From the NCBI GenBank assembly GCA_038380435.1, contig JAWZYU010000028.1, forward strand, positions 29,186,201-29,250,200: 64,000 bases of DNA. Reading direction: 5' to 3'. This stretch comes from Ryuthela nishihirai. Taxonomy: Eukaryota > Arthropoda > Arachnida > Araneae > Heptathelidae. Both the position numbers and the translations under genes were made by a program. The notes beneath the pieces are model-generated. The model searched no databases and was not told the origin of the DNA. It saw only the letters and a program-made list of their open reading frames with translations. Shown piece after piece: positions 63,136 through 64,000 of this stretch (position 1 is the stretch's first letter; each line of letters begins with the position of its first letter).

Positions 63136-64000
63136 CTGTTAAGTATGTTTGATCAAAAAGCGGTTCAACCTTTCCTCCTATCATTAATTTTGATAATCCT
63201 GTGCTGGAATGTGATTTCATAAATGTAATTTGTGTTCATAGATCCTTTGTTTTTGAGTATGAATTGTACATCCAATACAAAGGTCTGATTTGATTTCCTG
63301 AAAGGGGTTTCAAAGGGATGCCATATACACCACTTCTTTGTATGTGGTATAGGATCTCAACAAACATATTAAAAATGATGAAGTCAGATCAAGATTCTAT
63401 ACCACATACAGAAAGAAAGTGGGTAAATGACATCCCTTTGAAACCCCATTCAGGAAATCAAATCCAACCTTATATGTTGGATGTGTAATTCATACCCTAA
63501 AGCAAAGGATCTATGAACACAAATAGGATTTACAAAATCAAAAACCCAGCACAGGATTATTGAAATTAATGCTAGAAGGAAAGGTTGAACTGCTTTTCGA
63601 TCAAGCATACTTAATACCCCCCCCCCCCCTACACACACACACACACACACCACCACCACTACCACCAAAGGACAAACCCTAACCAGGAAAAGCATAGAAA
63701 TTGGAATTTTTTCATTTTTATTCACTGTTTATTTAAAAGTATGTACTCATTCATAAGGTCCTGCCATCCTCTCAGACCTTCTACTATGGCATATAAACTG
63801 ACAGACTCCTGTCAGACCTCTGTGGCAAGCAGCTGCTTGAGGGGGTATTTATTTATTTTTATTTTATTTACTCATTCATATATGTTCAAGTATGTACTCA
63901 CACTACTAAATTTGTATGTATTTTTTGCATTTTGCTGCATATACTGTTAAAAGTATTGTTATTTATTTGCAGTACAAGTCTTTTGAAAAAGCTTAGTATC
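8057..64000 (+). CDS. MRPL37: MRPL37 (mitoribosomal protein mL37), spliced, 3'-partial
   Basis: Join 8057-8229, 27872-27984, 46061-46295 and 63973 onward. mL37 is a nucleus-encoded protein of the large subunit of the animal mitochondrial ribosome, related to mL65/MRPS30 and absent from bacteria. The join gives about 182 residues in one continuous frame; human mL37 is about 423, so over half is missing past the window. Family recognition rests on exons 2 and 3: an HP-(x)n-YLFNRRVRLTEG segment followed by LTKT, a GFP-SIQRLV block and QALFW, collinear with human mL37 as I recall it (HHRCRLLEG, LTKT, GLPEKVLSLV, HARLW). The N-terminus is basic, with no acidic residue before Glu24, as expected of a mitochondrial presequence. 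All junctions are GT/AG with matching phase. Confidence 0.88.
8479..11279 (+). mobile_element. Rep1 copy 1: TTAA-flanked, piggyBac-like non-autonomous repeat
   Basis: A 2.8-kb dispersed repeat bounded by TTAA at 8479-8482 and 11276-11279. Its termini are inverted: CTCTTTCCAGGTC at the left and, reverse-complemented, CCCTTCCAGGATCC at the right. A TTAA target and CCCTT-type ends are the hallmark of the piggyBac superfamily. No transposase frame is visible, so it would need a helper. Copies occur at 23379-27407, in pieces across 28490-41023, inverted at 56090-57720, and as an inverted fragment at 58450-58790. This copy carries a 16-G run at 10112-10127 and, at 9205-9345, a segment shared with 13979-14120. 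Confidence 0.7.
9205..9345. repeat. Segment shared with the 13361-14451 foldback element
   Basis: The run from gcaccatatatgatctcggg through gtgcccaaagta is nearly identical to 13979-14120. It is not found at the equivalent position of the other Rep1 copies, so it is an insertion here. It is followed by an inverted pair gactgcagtag / ctactgcagtc at 9337-9368. Confidence 0.7.
11434..12641 (+). mobile_element. mariner-family (DUF4817-type) transposon, inactive
   Basis: Starts GGTGTTTCAAAA after TATATA and ends TTTTTGATAAACACC, a short imperfect inverted terminus. A transposase relic starts near 11616: MSFSKNQCVFIVE, KRVREEFELKFPQSAVPNK, a stop, RLTRSARKSLRKLSSQVGLS, then after a frame change IHELKESDHEKR, FSDEAWFHLDEYVN and KIGVWCTISHH (open from 11899 to 12279). 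The DEAWFH block carries the first catalytic Asp of the mariner/Tc fold. This arrangement is typical of DUF4817-containing transposases common in arthropods. In-frame stops make it a pseudogene. Confidence 0.85.
12642..13360. other. No gene recognised
   Basis: AT-rich intron sequence between the mariner and the foldback element; no open frame or shared repeat was seen. Confidence 0.4.
13468..13592 (-). repeat. SINE4 copy (tRNA-like), first
   Basis: Read on the minus strand: gagctggcattagttcaatg-gtagaatactctggcatg, then a B-box-like gatttgagtccaa, then a tail with tttccacaa and atttattgat. The head resembles a tRNA with an A box (TTAGTTCAATGG). Sister copies are at 13800-13920, 44930-45055 and 45849-45975. 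Confidence 0.7.
13800..13920 (-). repeat. SINE4 copy, second
   Basis: Nearly identical to 13468-13592. Because the flanking sequence is duplicated too, it arose by tandem duplication rather than by an independent insertion. Confidence 0.7.
14504..14557. repeat. 21-bp inverted repeat, 12-base loop
   Basis: Arms 14504-14524 and 14537-14557 differ at one position. Each arm is itself nearly self-complementary (TGGTGCC-NNN-GGCACCA), so a cruciform or a compound hairpin is possible. Confidence 0.8.
14680..14990. repeat. Three degenerate ~110-120 bp tandem units
   Basis: Each unit has ctttgacct-N3-agg-acc-atc followed by ccaaaattt and, later, caatttttagc. The cctttgacct blocks start near 14695, 14800 and 14921. 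The third contains TGACCTTTGACCT (14918-14930), the reverse complement of a perfect DR1 nuclear-receptor half-site pair. Confidence 0.5.
15000..15959. other. No gene recognised; (TG)n tract
   Basis: AT-rich sequence. The only structured item is a short TG repeat at about 15891-15907. Confidence 0.45.
15960..16310 (-). mobile_element. Old minus-strand LINE, endonuclease-RT linker piece
   Basis: On the minus strand, 16301-16086 reads a Lys-rich linker ending LQNHGLFLRTFGKTQNIK, followed in another frame by KWANYYERLLKIN near 16020-16070. A W-A-YYERLL motif just upstream of the RT domain is widespread in non-LTR ORFs. Together with the minus-strand endonuclease at 21250-22020, this is probably one LINE later split by the long-TIR element and LINE C. 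Confidence 0.5.
16610..16845. repeat. Internal hairpin of the long-TIR element
   Basis: Left arm cgtggtcctgcccatgtgcc through gatcaagga is mirrored by ccttgatcagtgcagc through ggcacatgggcaggaccacg. Arms are about 95 bp, centred near 16725. Confidence 0.8.
17290..17319. repeat. Perfect 30-bp palindrome
   Basis: Two 15-bp halves, TTGTACCTCTTGTTA and its exact reverse complement, with no spacer. Confidence 0.95.
18355..19400 (+). pseudogene. LINE copy C endonuclease region
   Basis: Covers the AP-type endonuclease of copy C in two frames (18355-18720, then 18678-19400). LQETRW, APTED, GDLN and the C-terminal S-A-H are visible. The Asp of the usual SDH triad is Ala here, while copies D and F keep SDH. 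Confidence 0.8.
19416..20716 (+). pseudogene. LINE copy C reverse transcriptase region
   Basis: RT motifs appear in order with the YADD box intact (about 20464-20475), but the frame is broken near 19715, 19893 and 20170. Confidence 0.85.
21250..22020 (-). mobile_element. Old minus-strand LINE, endonuclease piece
   Basis: Reverse-complement translation gives fragments such as NARVRKAEDSKVIERFGVDD, YHEIHKFAWKQ, and a later GADFGSDHHLVKADI, the pattern of an AP endonuclease (N-A-V, T-W, SDH). It is heavily mutated. It differs from the RTE-like copies A-F and probably joins the 15960-16310 linker piece. Confidence 0.6.
22098..23005 (-). mobile_element. Diverged copy of the minisatellite-bearing hAT-like repeat
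   Basis: Opens caagggtgtagctatggggg and closes, mirrored, with tacatccctg. In between are many attggcaaaat units, the reverse complement of the attttgccaa units in 33963-35840. Longer shared blocks include ctgtaaaattatggcgagtt and tgaaattaggagagttgg equivalents. No matching target-site duplication could be read. Confidence 0.7.
24463..25229 (-). repeat. SINE1 copy split by another SINE1
   Basis: The outer element comprises 24463-24613 (3' part) and 25010-25229 (5' part, tRNA-like head), both on the minus strand. The junction sits in the cctcccatcaag block, duplicated on each side of the inner SINE. Imperfect short repeats (gcgaaaagg / gcaaaaagg) flank the outer copy. Confidence 0.9.
24614..24997 (-). 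repeat. Inner SINE1, full length, tRNA(Thr)-like head
   Basis: 384 bp, minus strand. The head carries A box tggctcagtcgg and B box ggttcgagtcc. The anticodon-loop region resembles tRNA-Thr(CGT). The body includes cgtcggatgggatgttaag and the tail ends gaggtaaaacaacccaa. It is flanked by the exact 12-bp duplication cctcccatcaag at 24602-24613 and 24998-25009. Such promoters are read by RNA polymerase III and copied in trans by a LINE. Confidence 0.92.
25879..27094 (+). mobile_element. Tc1-like transposon Tc1-B1 with exact TA duplication
   Basis: 1216 bp. Left terminus CACAGTCATATCAGAATAAT, right terminus its near reverse complement, TA at 25877-25878 and 27095-27096. The Rep1 sequence at about 36952 (catgacatatttctg) is the undisturbed target. 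Transposase relic: 25934-26377 has a helix-turn-helix region (ISETAFFVGCSRGAV, KGNRRATVQELTTQMN); 26390-26671 has WTVEEWKKIAFSDELRF (first catalytic Asp); later frames show YQQDNAPFHV (second) and LNPIEHLWDH (Glu), i.e. a DD34E Tc1 catalytic set. At least two frameshifts make it inactive. Confidence 0.94.
25934..26895 (+). pseudogene. Tc1-B1 transposase pseudogene
   Basis: Catalytic landmarks FSDE, QQDNAP and PIEHLWD are all present but spread over three frames. The family is usually about 340 residues. Confidence 0.88.
27872..27984 (+). CDS. MRPL37: MRPL37 coding exon 2
   Basis: 113 bp, acceptor atttttttcag, donor gtatgt at 27985. It joins exon 1 in phase to read EKFELPEPYNKD, then SHPDWKEKKVYLFNRRVRLTE. 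The YLFNRRVRL stretch is the segment I align with YIFHHRCRLLEG in human mL37. It ends after the first base of a Gly codon. Confidence 0.9.
28597..28811. mobile_element. 215-bp TTAA MITE (piggyBac-type)
   Basis: Bounded by TTAA at 28593-28596 and 28812-28815. Ends are CCCTTAACAA and its inverse TTGTTAAGGG, a 10-bp perfect terminal inverted repeat. The undisturbed target, ctgccTTAAacct, exists in Rep1 copy 2 at 23866-23878. No coding capacity. Confidence 0.9.
28830..29535. repeat. Degenerate ~95-140 bp tandem repeat
   Basis: Units start with a tcaaatgaaagcttgtgatg-like block near 28934, 29150, 29291 and 29425, and continue with agtgtcacaggctataaaa and ccccctaaaaaggggg. Two more units lie at 33377 and 33471, beyond LINE D, so the LINE landed inside the array. 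Confidence 0.6.
29536..33357 (-). mobile_element. RTE-like LINE copy D, full 5' end, split by a SINE
   Basis: Minus strand; (GAT)n tail at 29537-29575, 5' end at ccatttacag near 33350. An 8-bp duplication ttagactt flanks it (29528-29535, 33358-33365). Endonuclease 32287-32604 and 31548-31931 (LVLGDFNAKV, MIDYILINSKWASY, GSDHYLVKS-like), linker 31152-31430, RT 30438-31067 (KSPGVDEITTEML, NYRGISLL, GVRQGCILSPFLF), C-terminal 29962-30270 and 29590-29913. Two TGA codons in the RT (30301-30303 and 30391-30393) are shared with copy F. A segment of the RT corresponding to CGFRSGRG is deleted near 30640. Confidence 0.92.
31949..32339 (+). repeat. SINE1 inserted in LINE D
   Basis: 391 bp, opposite in orientation to the LINE. 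A box tggctcagtcgg (31962-31973) and B box ggttcgagtcc (32006-32016) are consensus-like. Exact 12-bp duplication cctgaagttgtc at 31937-31948 and 32340-32351. LINE F at about 55731 shows the unoccupied site. Confidence 0.95.
33358..33830. repeat. Tandem-unit remnants plus hairpin MITE (copy 1)
   Basis: 33377-33500 holds two units of the array at 28830-29535. 33522-33641 and 33679-33800 are inverted arms sharing tatgggccctaaaaagta, agtcactgagttcat and tcaaaggaagata. A second hairpin of the same family is at 58967-59205. Confidence 0.75.
33963..35840 (+). mobile_element. hAT-like non-autonomous element filled with a ~20-bp minisatellite
   Basis: 1878 bp. Ends CAGGGGCATA and TATGCCCCTG are exact 10-bp inverted repeats; the 8-bp duplication actatgtt flanks it at 33955-33962 and 35841-35848. 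An 8-bp duplication with CAGGG ends is diagnostic of the hAT superfamily. Nearly the whole interior is units of 18-22 bp built on attttgccaact-N-cc-taga, with recurring longer blocks (cataattttacagaaaaa at about 34613, 34973, 35108, 35286 and 35420) giving irregular higher-order spacing. Open frames across it are low-complexity by-products, not genes. Confidence 0.88.
37223..40772 (-). mobile_element. RTE-like LINE copy E, full 5' end
   Basis: Minus strand; 3' tail is a short TCC/GGA run at 37224-37234, 5' end ccatttacag at 40763-40772. Flanked by ctttttttttact and cttttttttact (37210-37222, 40774-40785), a duplication with one T lost. The empty target resembles atgcatttttttattacaag at 11033 in Rep1 copy 1. 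Endonuclease relic 39682-39906, linker 38901-39371, RT 38261-38704 and 37925-38248, C-terminus 37249-37518. The YADD box reads YADY, so the second catalytic Asp is lost. Confidence 0.92.
41784..42011 (+). mobile_element. Possible hAT-type end
   Basis: The block cagtagttctcaaagtgtgt followed by gcaacacactta resembles a widespread hAT terminus type (CAGNGGTTCTCAAA then a CGACACAC stem). The partner end was not located, possibly because Tc1-B2 sits 3'. Confidence 0.35.
42012..43159 (+). mobile_element. Tc1-like transposon Tc1-B2, rearranged
   Basis: Same family as Tc1-B1, with matching termini (CACAGTC at 42012, GACTGTG at 43153-43159). TA follows at 43160; the left TA has become GA. The 42240-43159 part is almost identical to 26170-27094. 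The first ~230 bp is scrambled: a ctggtaaagggcaatcaacg block occurs twice (near 42195 and 42312) and the start of the transposase, including the first helix-turn-helix, is missing. QQDNA, NPIEHLWD and W-VEE remnants persist. Confidence 0.9.
43875..44035 (+). repeat. SINE1 fragment, 5' half
   Basis: Contains the B-box end gcttgagtcccagctgg and the following gatttatct-cacaaaactcc, ggacactgatgggcttg, then loses homology at the gttaag block. The 3' half is missing. Confidence 0.75.
44930..45055 (+). repeat. SINE4 copy
   Basis: agccaaaattagtttagtgg through ctctggcgtgtttctg, a B box gggttcaaatc, then ccacaaaaccatttattgat. Roughly 90% identical by eye to 45849-45975. Confidence 0.75.
45562..45768 (+). 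repeat. SINE1 fragment, 3' half
   Basis: gggttaagccatgaccctg through gcaaaacaacccaaccca. 5'-truncated within the gttaag block. Confidence 0.8.
45849..45975 (+). repeat. SINE4 copy near exon 3
   Basis: gagccaaaattagtttagtg to ttattgattagtgtattata, ending about 85 bp before the exon 3 acceptor. Confidence 0.75.
46061..46295 (+). CDS. MRPL37: MRPL37 coding exon 3
   Basis: 235 bp; acceptor ttctttgtttag, donor gtaagt at 46296. Completes the Gly codon of exon 2 and reads GDLHFMSLTKTVSYRGFPHS, then QRLVGKEQLP, VQTCINQALFWDGTQEKLPK and YGIPQKRK. LTKT, G-P-I--LV and the QALFW tract line up with the same order in human mL37 (LTKT, GLPEKVLSLV, HARLW). It ends two bases into a codon (GT). Confidence 0.93.
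46502..47925 (+). mobile_element. Tc1-like transposon Tc1-C, inactive
   Basis: Inverted termini CGCTGCTTGACATAGA and (mirrored) CACTGCTTGACATAGA; TA at 46500-46501 and 47926-47927. The relic near the 3' end reads NACLHTANINRQCIQ, VLPWPAWSPDFSPVERVWD (third catalytic residue in the ERVWD block) and a C-terminal tail to 47769. The central part carries several stops. It belongs to a different lineage from Tc1-A and Tc1-B. Confidence 0.9.
49161..49362 (+). repeat. SINE2, tRNA(Ser/Leu)-like head
   Basis: Head cccgtggccgagtggttaac (A box) and gggtttgagcccc (B box), body catggatgtttgtgttg, tail ccttctactatggcatataa to ctgcttgagggg-atatttatt. It splits the RT region of the CR1-like LINE. Other pieces are at 5186-5251, 50038-50125, 57466-57655 and 63750-63850. 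Confidence 0.85.
50038..50125 (-). repeat. SINE2 fragment, 3' end
   Basis: taccccccctcaagcagctg through ccagagtagaaggtctgaga; the head is absent. Confidence 0.8.
51840..52222 (+). repeat. SINE1, nearly full length
   Basis: Starts caggggcagggtgcctgtca with a damaged A box (missing gctca), B box ggtttgagtcc, and ends gaggtaaaacaacccaac. A tcagtaaaaata repeat occurs shortly before and immediately after it, the probable target duplication. Confidence 0.88.
53199..56009 (-). mobile_element. RTE-like LINE copy F, best preserved, 5'-truncated
   Basis: Minus strand; tail (GAT)n at 53199-53211. Endonuclease and linker are open from 55905 to 54871 (344 residues: APTEDADEKD, TLVLGDFNAKVGTDS, MIDYILINSKRASS, GSDHYLVKS). 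RT 54707-54078 (KSPGVDEITTEML, CGFRSGRG, SVDHHNLW, GVRQGCILSPFLF); the YADD box is intact at about 53990-54002. C-terminal part 53908-53228 (YLGSYVTDNGD, RWFGHVARMDNYR, RGRPRMWWADN). TGA at 53939-53941 and 54029-54031 breaks the RT. The N-terminal ~100 residues are absent. It is flanked by the 10-bp duplication gaggctgtat (53189-53198, 56024-56033). Confidence 0.93.
54871..55905 (-). pseudogene. LINE copy F endonuclease and linker, open 344 codons
   Basis: The longest uninterrupted transposon frame in the window. It keeps the GDFNAKV, TWVSPDG and SDHYLV motifs of an AP endonuclease, but lacks its own N-terminal WNVRT strand because of 5' truncation. Confidence 0.85.
55989..56023. repeat. 14-bp snap-back at the 5' end of LINE F
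   Basis: tggtctcttgcaag (55989-56002) is followed after 7 bases by its exact reverse complement (56010-56023), which directly abuts the right target-site duplication. Confidence 0.9.
56090..57720 (-). mobile_element. Rep1 copy 4, inverted
   Basis: Runs antiparallel to the other Rep1 copies: gaaaaatttattaa, accatactttgagaaaatcc, ggtcatgttatataccat, tgcaattaaggcttaattt, acacaaggtgactcag, then the G/C-rich block near 56940. Interrupted by SINE2 at 57466-57655. Confidence 0.7.
57466..57655 (-). repeat. SINE2, nearly full length
   Basis: aaaaaaaaatacccc-ctcaag at the 3' end, B box ggcttgaaccc read in reverse, A box region ccactaggtcatgggac at the head. Confidence 0.85.
57720..57830. repeat. ~40-bp-arm hairpin
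   Basis: taaagagatttttcaacata and tttgttcaattatgaa are mirrored as ttcataattgaacaaa and gagaaatctctt around a ggaagatatcttc centre. Confidence 0.85.
57965..58065 (+). repeat. SINE3, tRNA-like
   Basis: ccagtagctcagtggtccag (A box), a cgtgggttcatatcccaccc B box, then ctcaagacatttttcctcta. Its relatives form the palindrome at 6360-6562. Confidence 0.7.
58407..58790 (-). repeat. SINE1 tail scrap and inverted Rep1 fragment
   Basis: 58407-58436 (cagaggtaaaacaaccaaac) is only the 3' tail of a SINE1 on the + strand. 58450-58790 is the reverse complement of the left part of Rep1 (compare 8585-8880), e.g. tggcaatcagatg and atatgcattaaatgaaa. Confidence 0.7.
58790..59230. repeat. Hairpin MITE (copy 2) with its flanking units
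   Basis: 58800-58930 repeats the tgtgatgtctccaatgtca and tatcaaataaaagtttctga units seen near 33390 and 33471. Arms 58967-59060 and 59093-59205 are inverted and share gcaccctaaaaagtca, acatatcgacagtcac and cacttcgaagggaga in mirrored form. Confidence 0.75.
59150..59870 (-). pseudogene. piggyBac-family transposase fossil
   Basis: Minus strand, in order: AEYWFRD, then MSRNRFQLLLQGRHLSDNS and KKGEPGYDPLAKL (59662-59474), a degraded Y-P-KAR-WNKIV stretch, then DSKTSYAWDIIVYIGKDT and WIYSPALFQKLYK (59406-59155). The MSRNRFQLLL-HLSDN, GYDPL, DSKT-Y-VYTGK and YTSP-LF blocks are signatures of piggyBac transposases (DDE_Tnp_1_7). Two catalytic acids appear replaced (the IDE block reads IKAE, the DNW block STW), and stops are present. 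A piggyBac-derived source could once have mobilised Rep1. Confidence 0.85.
60580..60726. repeat. Perfect 28-bp inverted repeat and smaller partner
   Basis: 60663-60690 and 60699-60726 are exact reverse complements with an 8-base loop (tgatgtct). Just upstream tgcagtagt and actactgca form another small pair near 60591-60628. Confidence 0.9.
60902..61151 (+). repeat. SINE1, 5'-truncated, with 13-bp target duplication
   Basis: Begins at tgatgggtttgtaaagg, well inside the element, and ends aaacaacccaa. Exact duplication ccttagaaatagc at 60889-60901 and 61152-61164. Truncation with a proper duplication indicates LINE-style target-primed integration. Confidence 0.93.
61165..63050. other. No gene recognised
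   Basis: AT-rich; a 76-codon minus-strand frame at 61674-61904 has no motif I can place. A short TA run lies near 62233. Confidence 0.4.
63060..63705. repeat. Very long palindrome with poly-G/poly-C in its arms
   Basis: Arms 63065-63330 and about 63410-63700 are inverted: ttagggttgccctttgtgtg with a long G-run (about 63106-63134) is mirrored by a C-run (about 63617-63629) with cacacac, ccaaaggacaaaccctaacc. gatcctttg, cctgtgctgg and gggatgcc also recur inverted. The centre has its own pair, tatgtggtatagga and attctataccacata. No coding. Confidence 0.85.
63750..63850 (+). repeat. SINE2 fragment, 3' half
   Basis: ggtcctgccatcctctcaga to cagctgcttgagggggtatt. It ends about 120 bp before the exon 4 acceptor. 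Confidence 0.85.
63973..64000 (+). CDS. MRPL37: MRPL37 coding exon 4, first 28 bp
   Basis: After the acceptor tatttatttgcag, the phase left by exon 3 (GT + T) gives V-TSLLKKLSI with no stop. In human mL37 the matching position is followed by a short aliphatic/basic helix (NLIQLCKSQ as I recall). The acceptor, phase and hydrophobic-basic pattern agree, but only 28 bases are visible. Confidence 0.6.

Larger units (their letters stand above)
46296..63972 (+). other. MRPL37 intron 3
   Basis: 17.7-kb intron, donor gtaagt, acceptor tatttgcag. Contains a Tc1-like element, a CR1/jockey-like LINE, LINE F, an inverted Rep1, piggyBac remains and a long palindrome. Stretches with nothing recognised are 47928-48229, 52475-53186 and 61165-63050. 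Confidence 0.75.

Overview
The window is AT-rich animal nuclear DNA. It holds part of one ordinary gene buried in transposable elements. Four things point to a metazoan: GT/AG introns of 18-20 kb, tRNA-derived SINEs, non-LTR retrotransposons, and several DNA transposon superfamilies. The DUF4817-type mariner and the form of the gene's N-terminus suggest an arthropod, perhaps a chelicerate; that is inference only.

The host gene is MRPL37 (mitochondrial large-subunit ribosomal protein mL37) on the + strand. Its exons are 8057-8229, 27872-27984, 46061-46295 and the first 28 bases of a fourth at 63973-64000. The reading phase is continuous across all four. The introns are about 19.6, 18.1 and 17.7 kb, and nearly everything in them that I can identify is mobile DNA. 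The 3' half of the gene lies beyond the window.

Layout. 1-8056 (upstream flank): degraded SINE and LINE pieces, a 62-bp perfect palindrome, and a complete Tc1-like element ending 176 bp before the start codon. Intron 1: a 2.8-kb TTAA-flanked repeat (called Rep1 here), a DUF4817 mariner, a foldback element carrying two SINEs, an element with long inverted termini, a nearly full RTE-like LINE (copy C), a minisatellite-bearing repeat, and a second Rep1 holding a SINE-in-SINE nest and a Tc1-like element. Intron 2: a 12-kb nest built in a third Rep1 (TTAA MITE, degenerate tandem repeats, LINE D with a SINE inside, a hairpin MITE, a hAT-like minisatellite element, LINE E), then a second Tc1 copy and SINE fragments. 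Intron 3: another Tc1-like element, a decayed CR1/jockey-like LINE, LINE F, an inverted Rep1, a piggyBac transposase fossil and a very long palindrome.

Many insertions can be dated relative to one another because filled and empty sites both occur in the window, and several target-site duplications are exact. Every transposon reading frame I examined is broken by stops, frameshifts or deletions, so MRPL37 is the only gene here likely to make protein. I found no CRISPR array, rRNA gene or free-standing tRNA gene.
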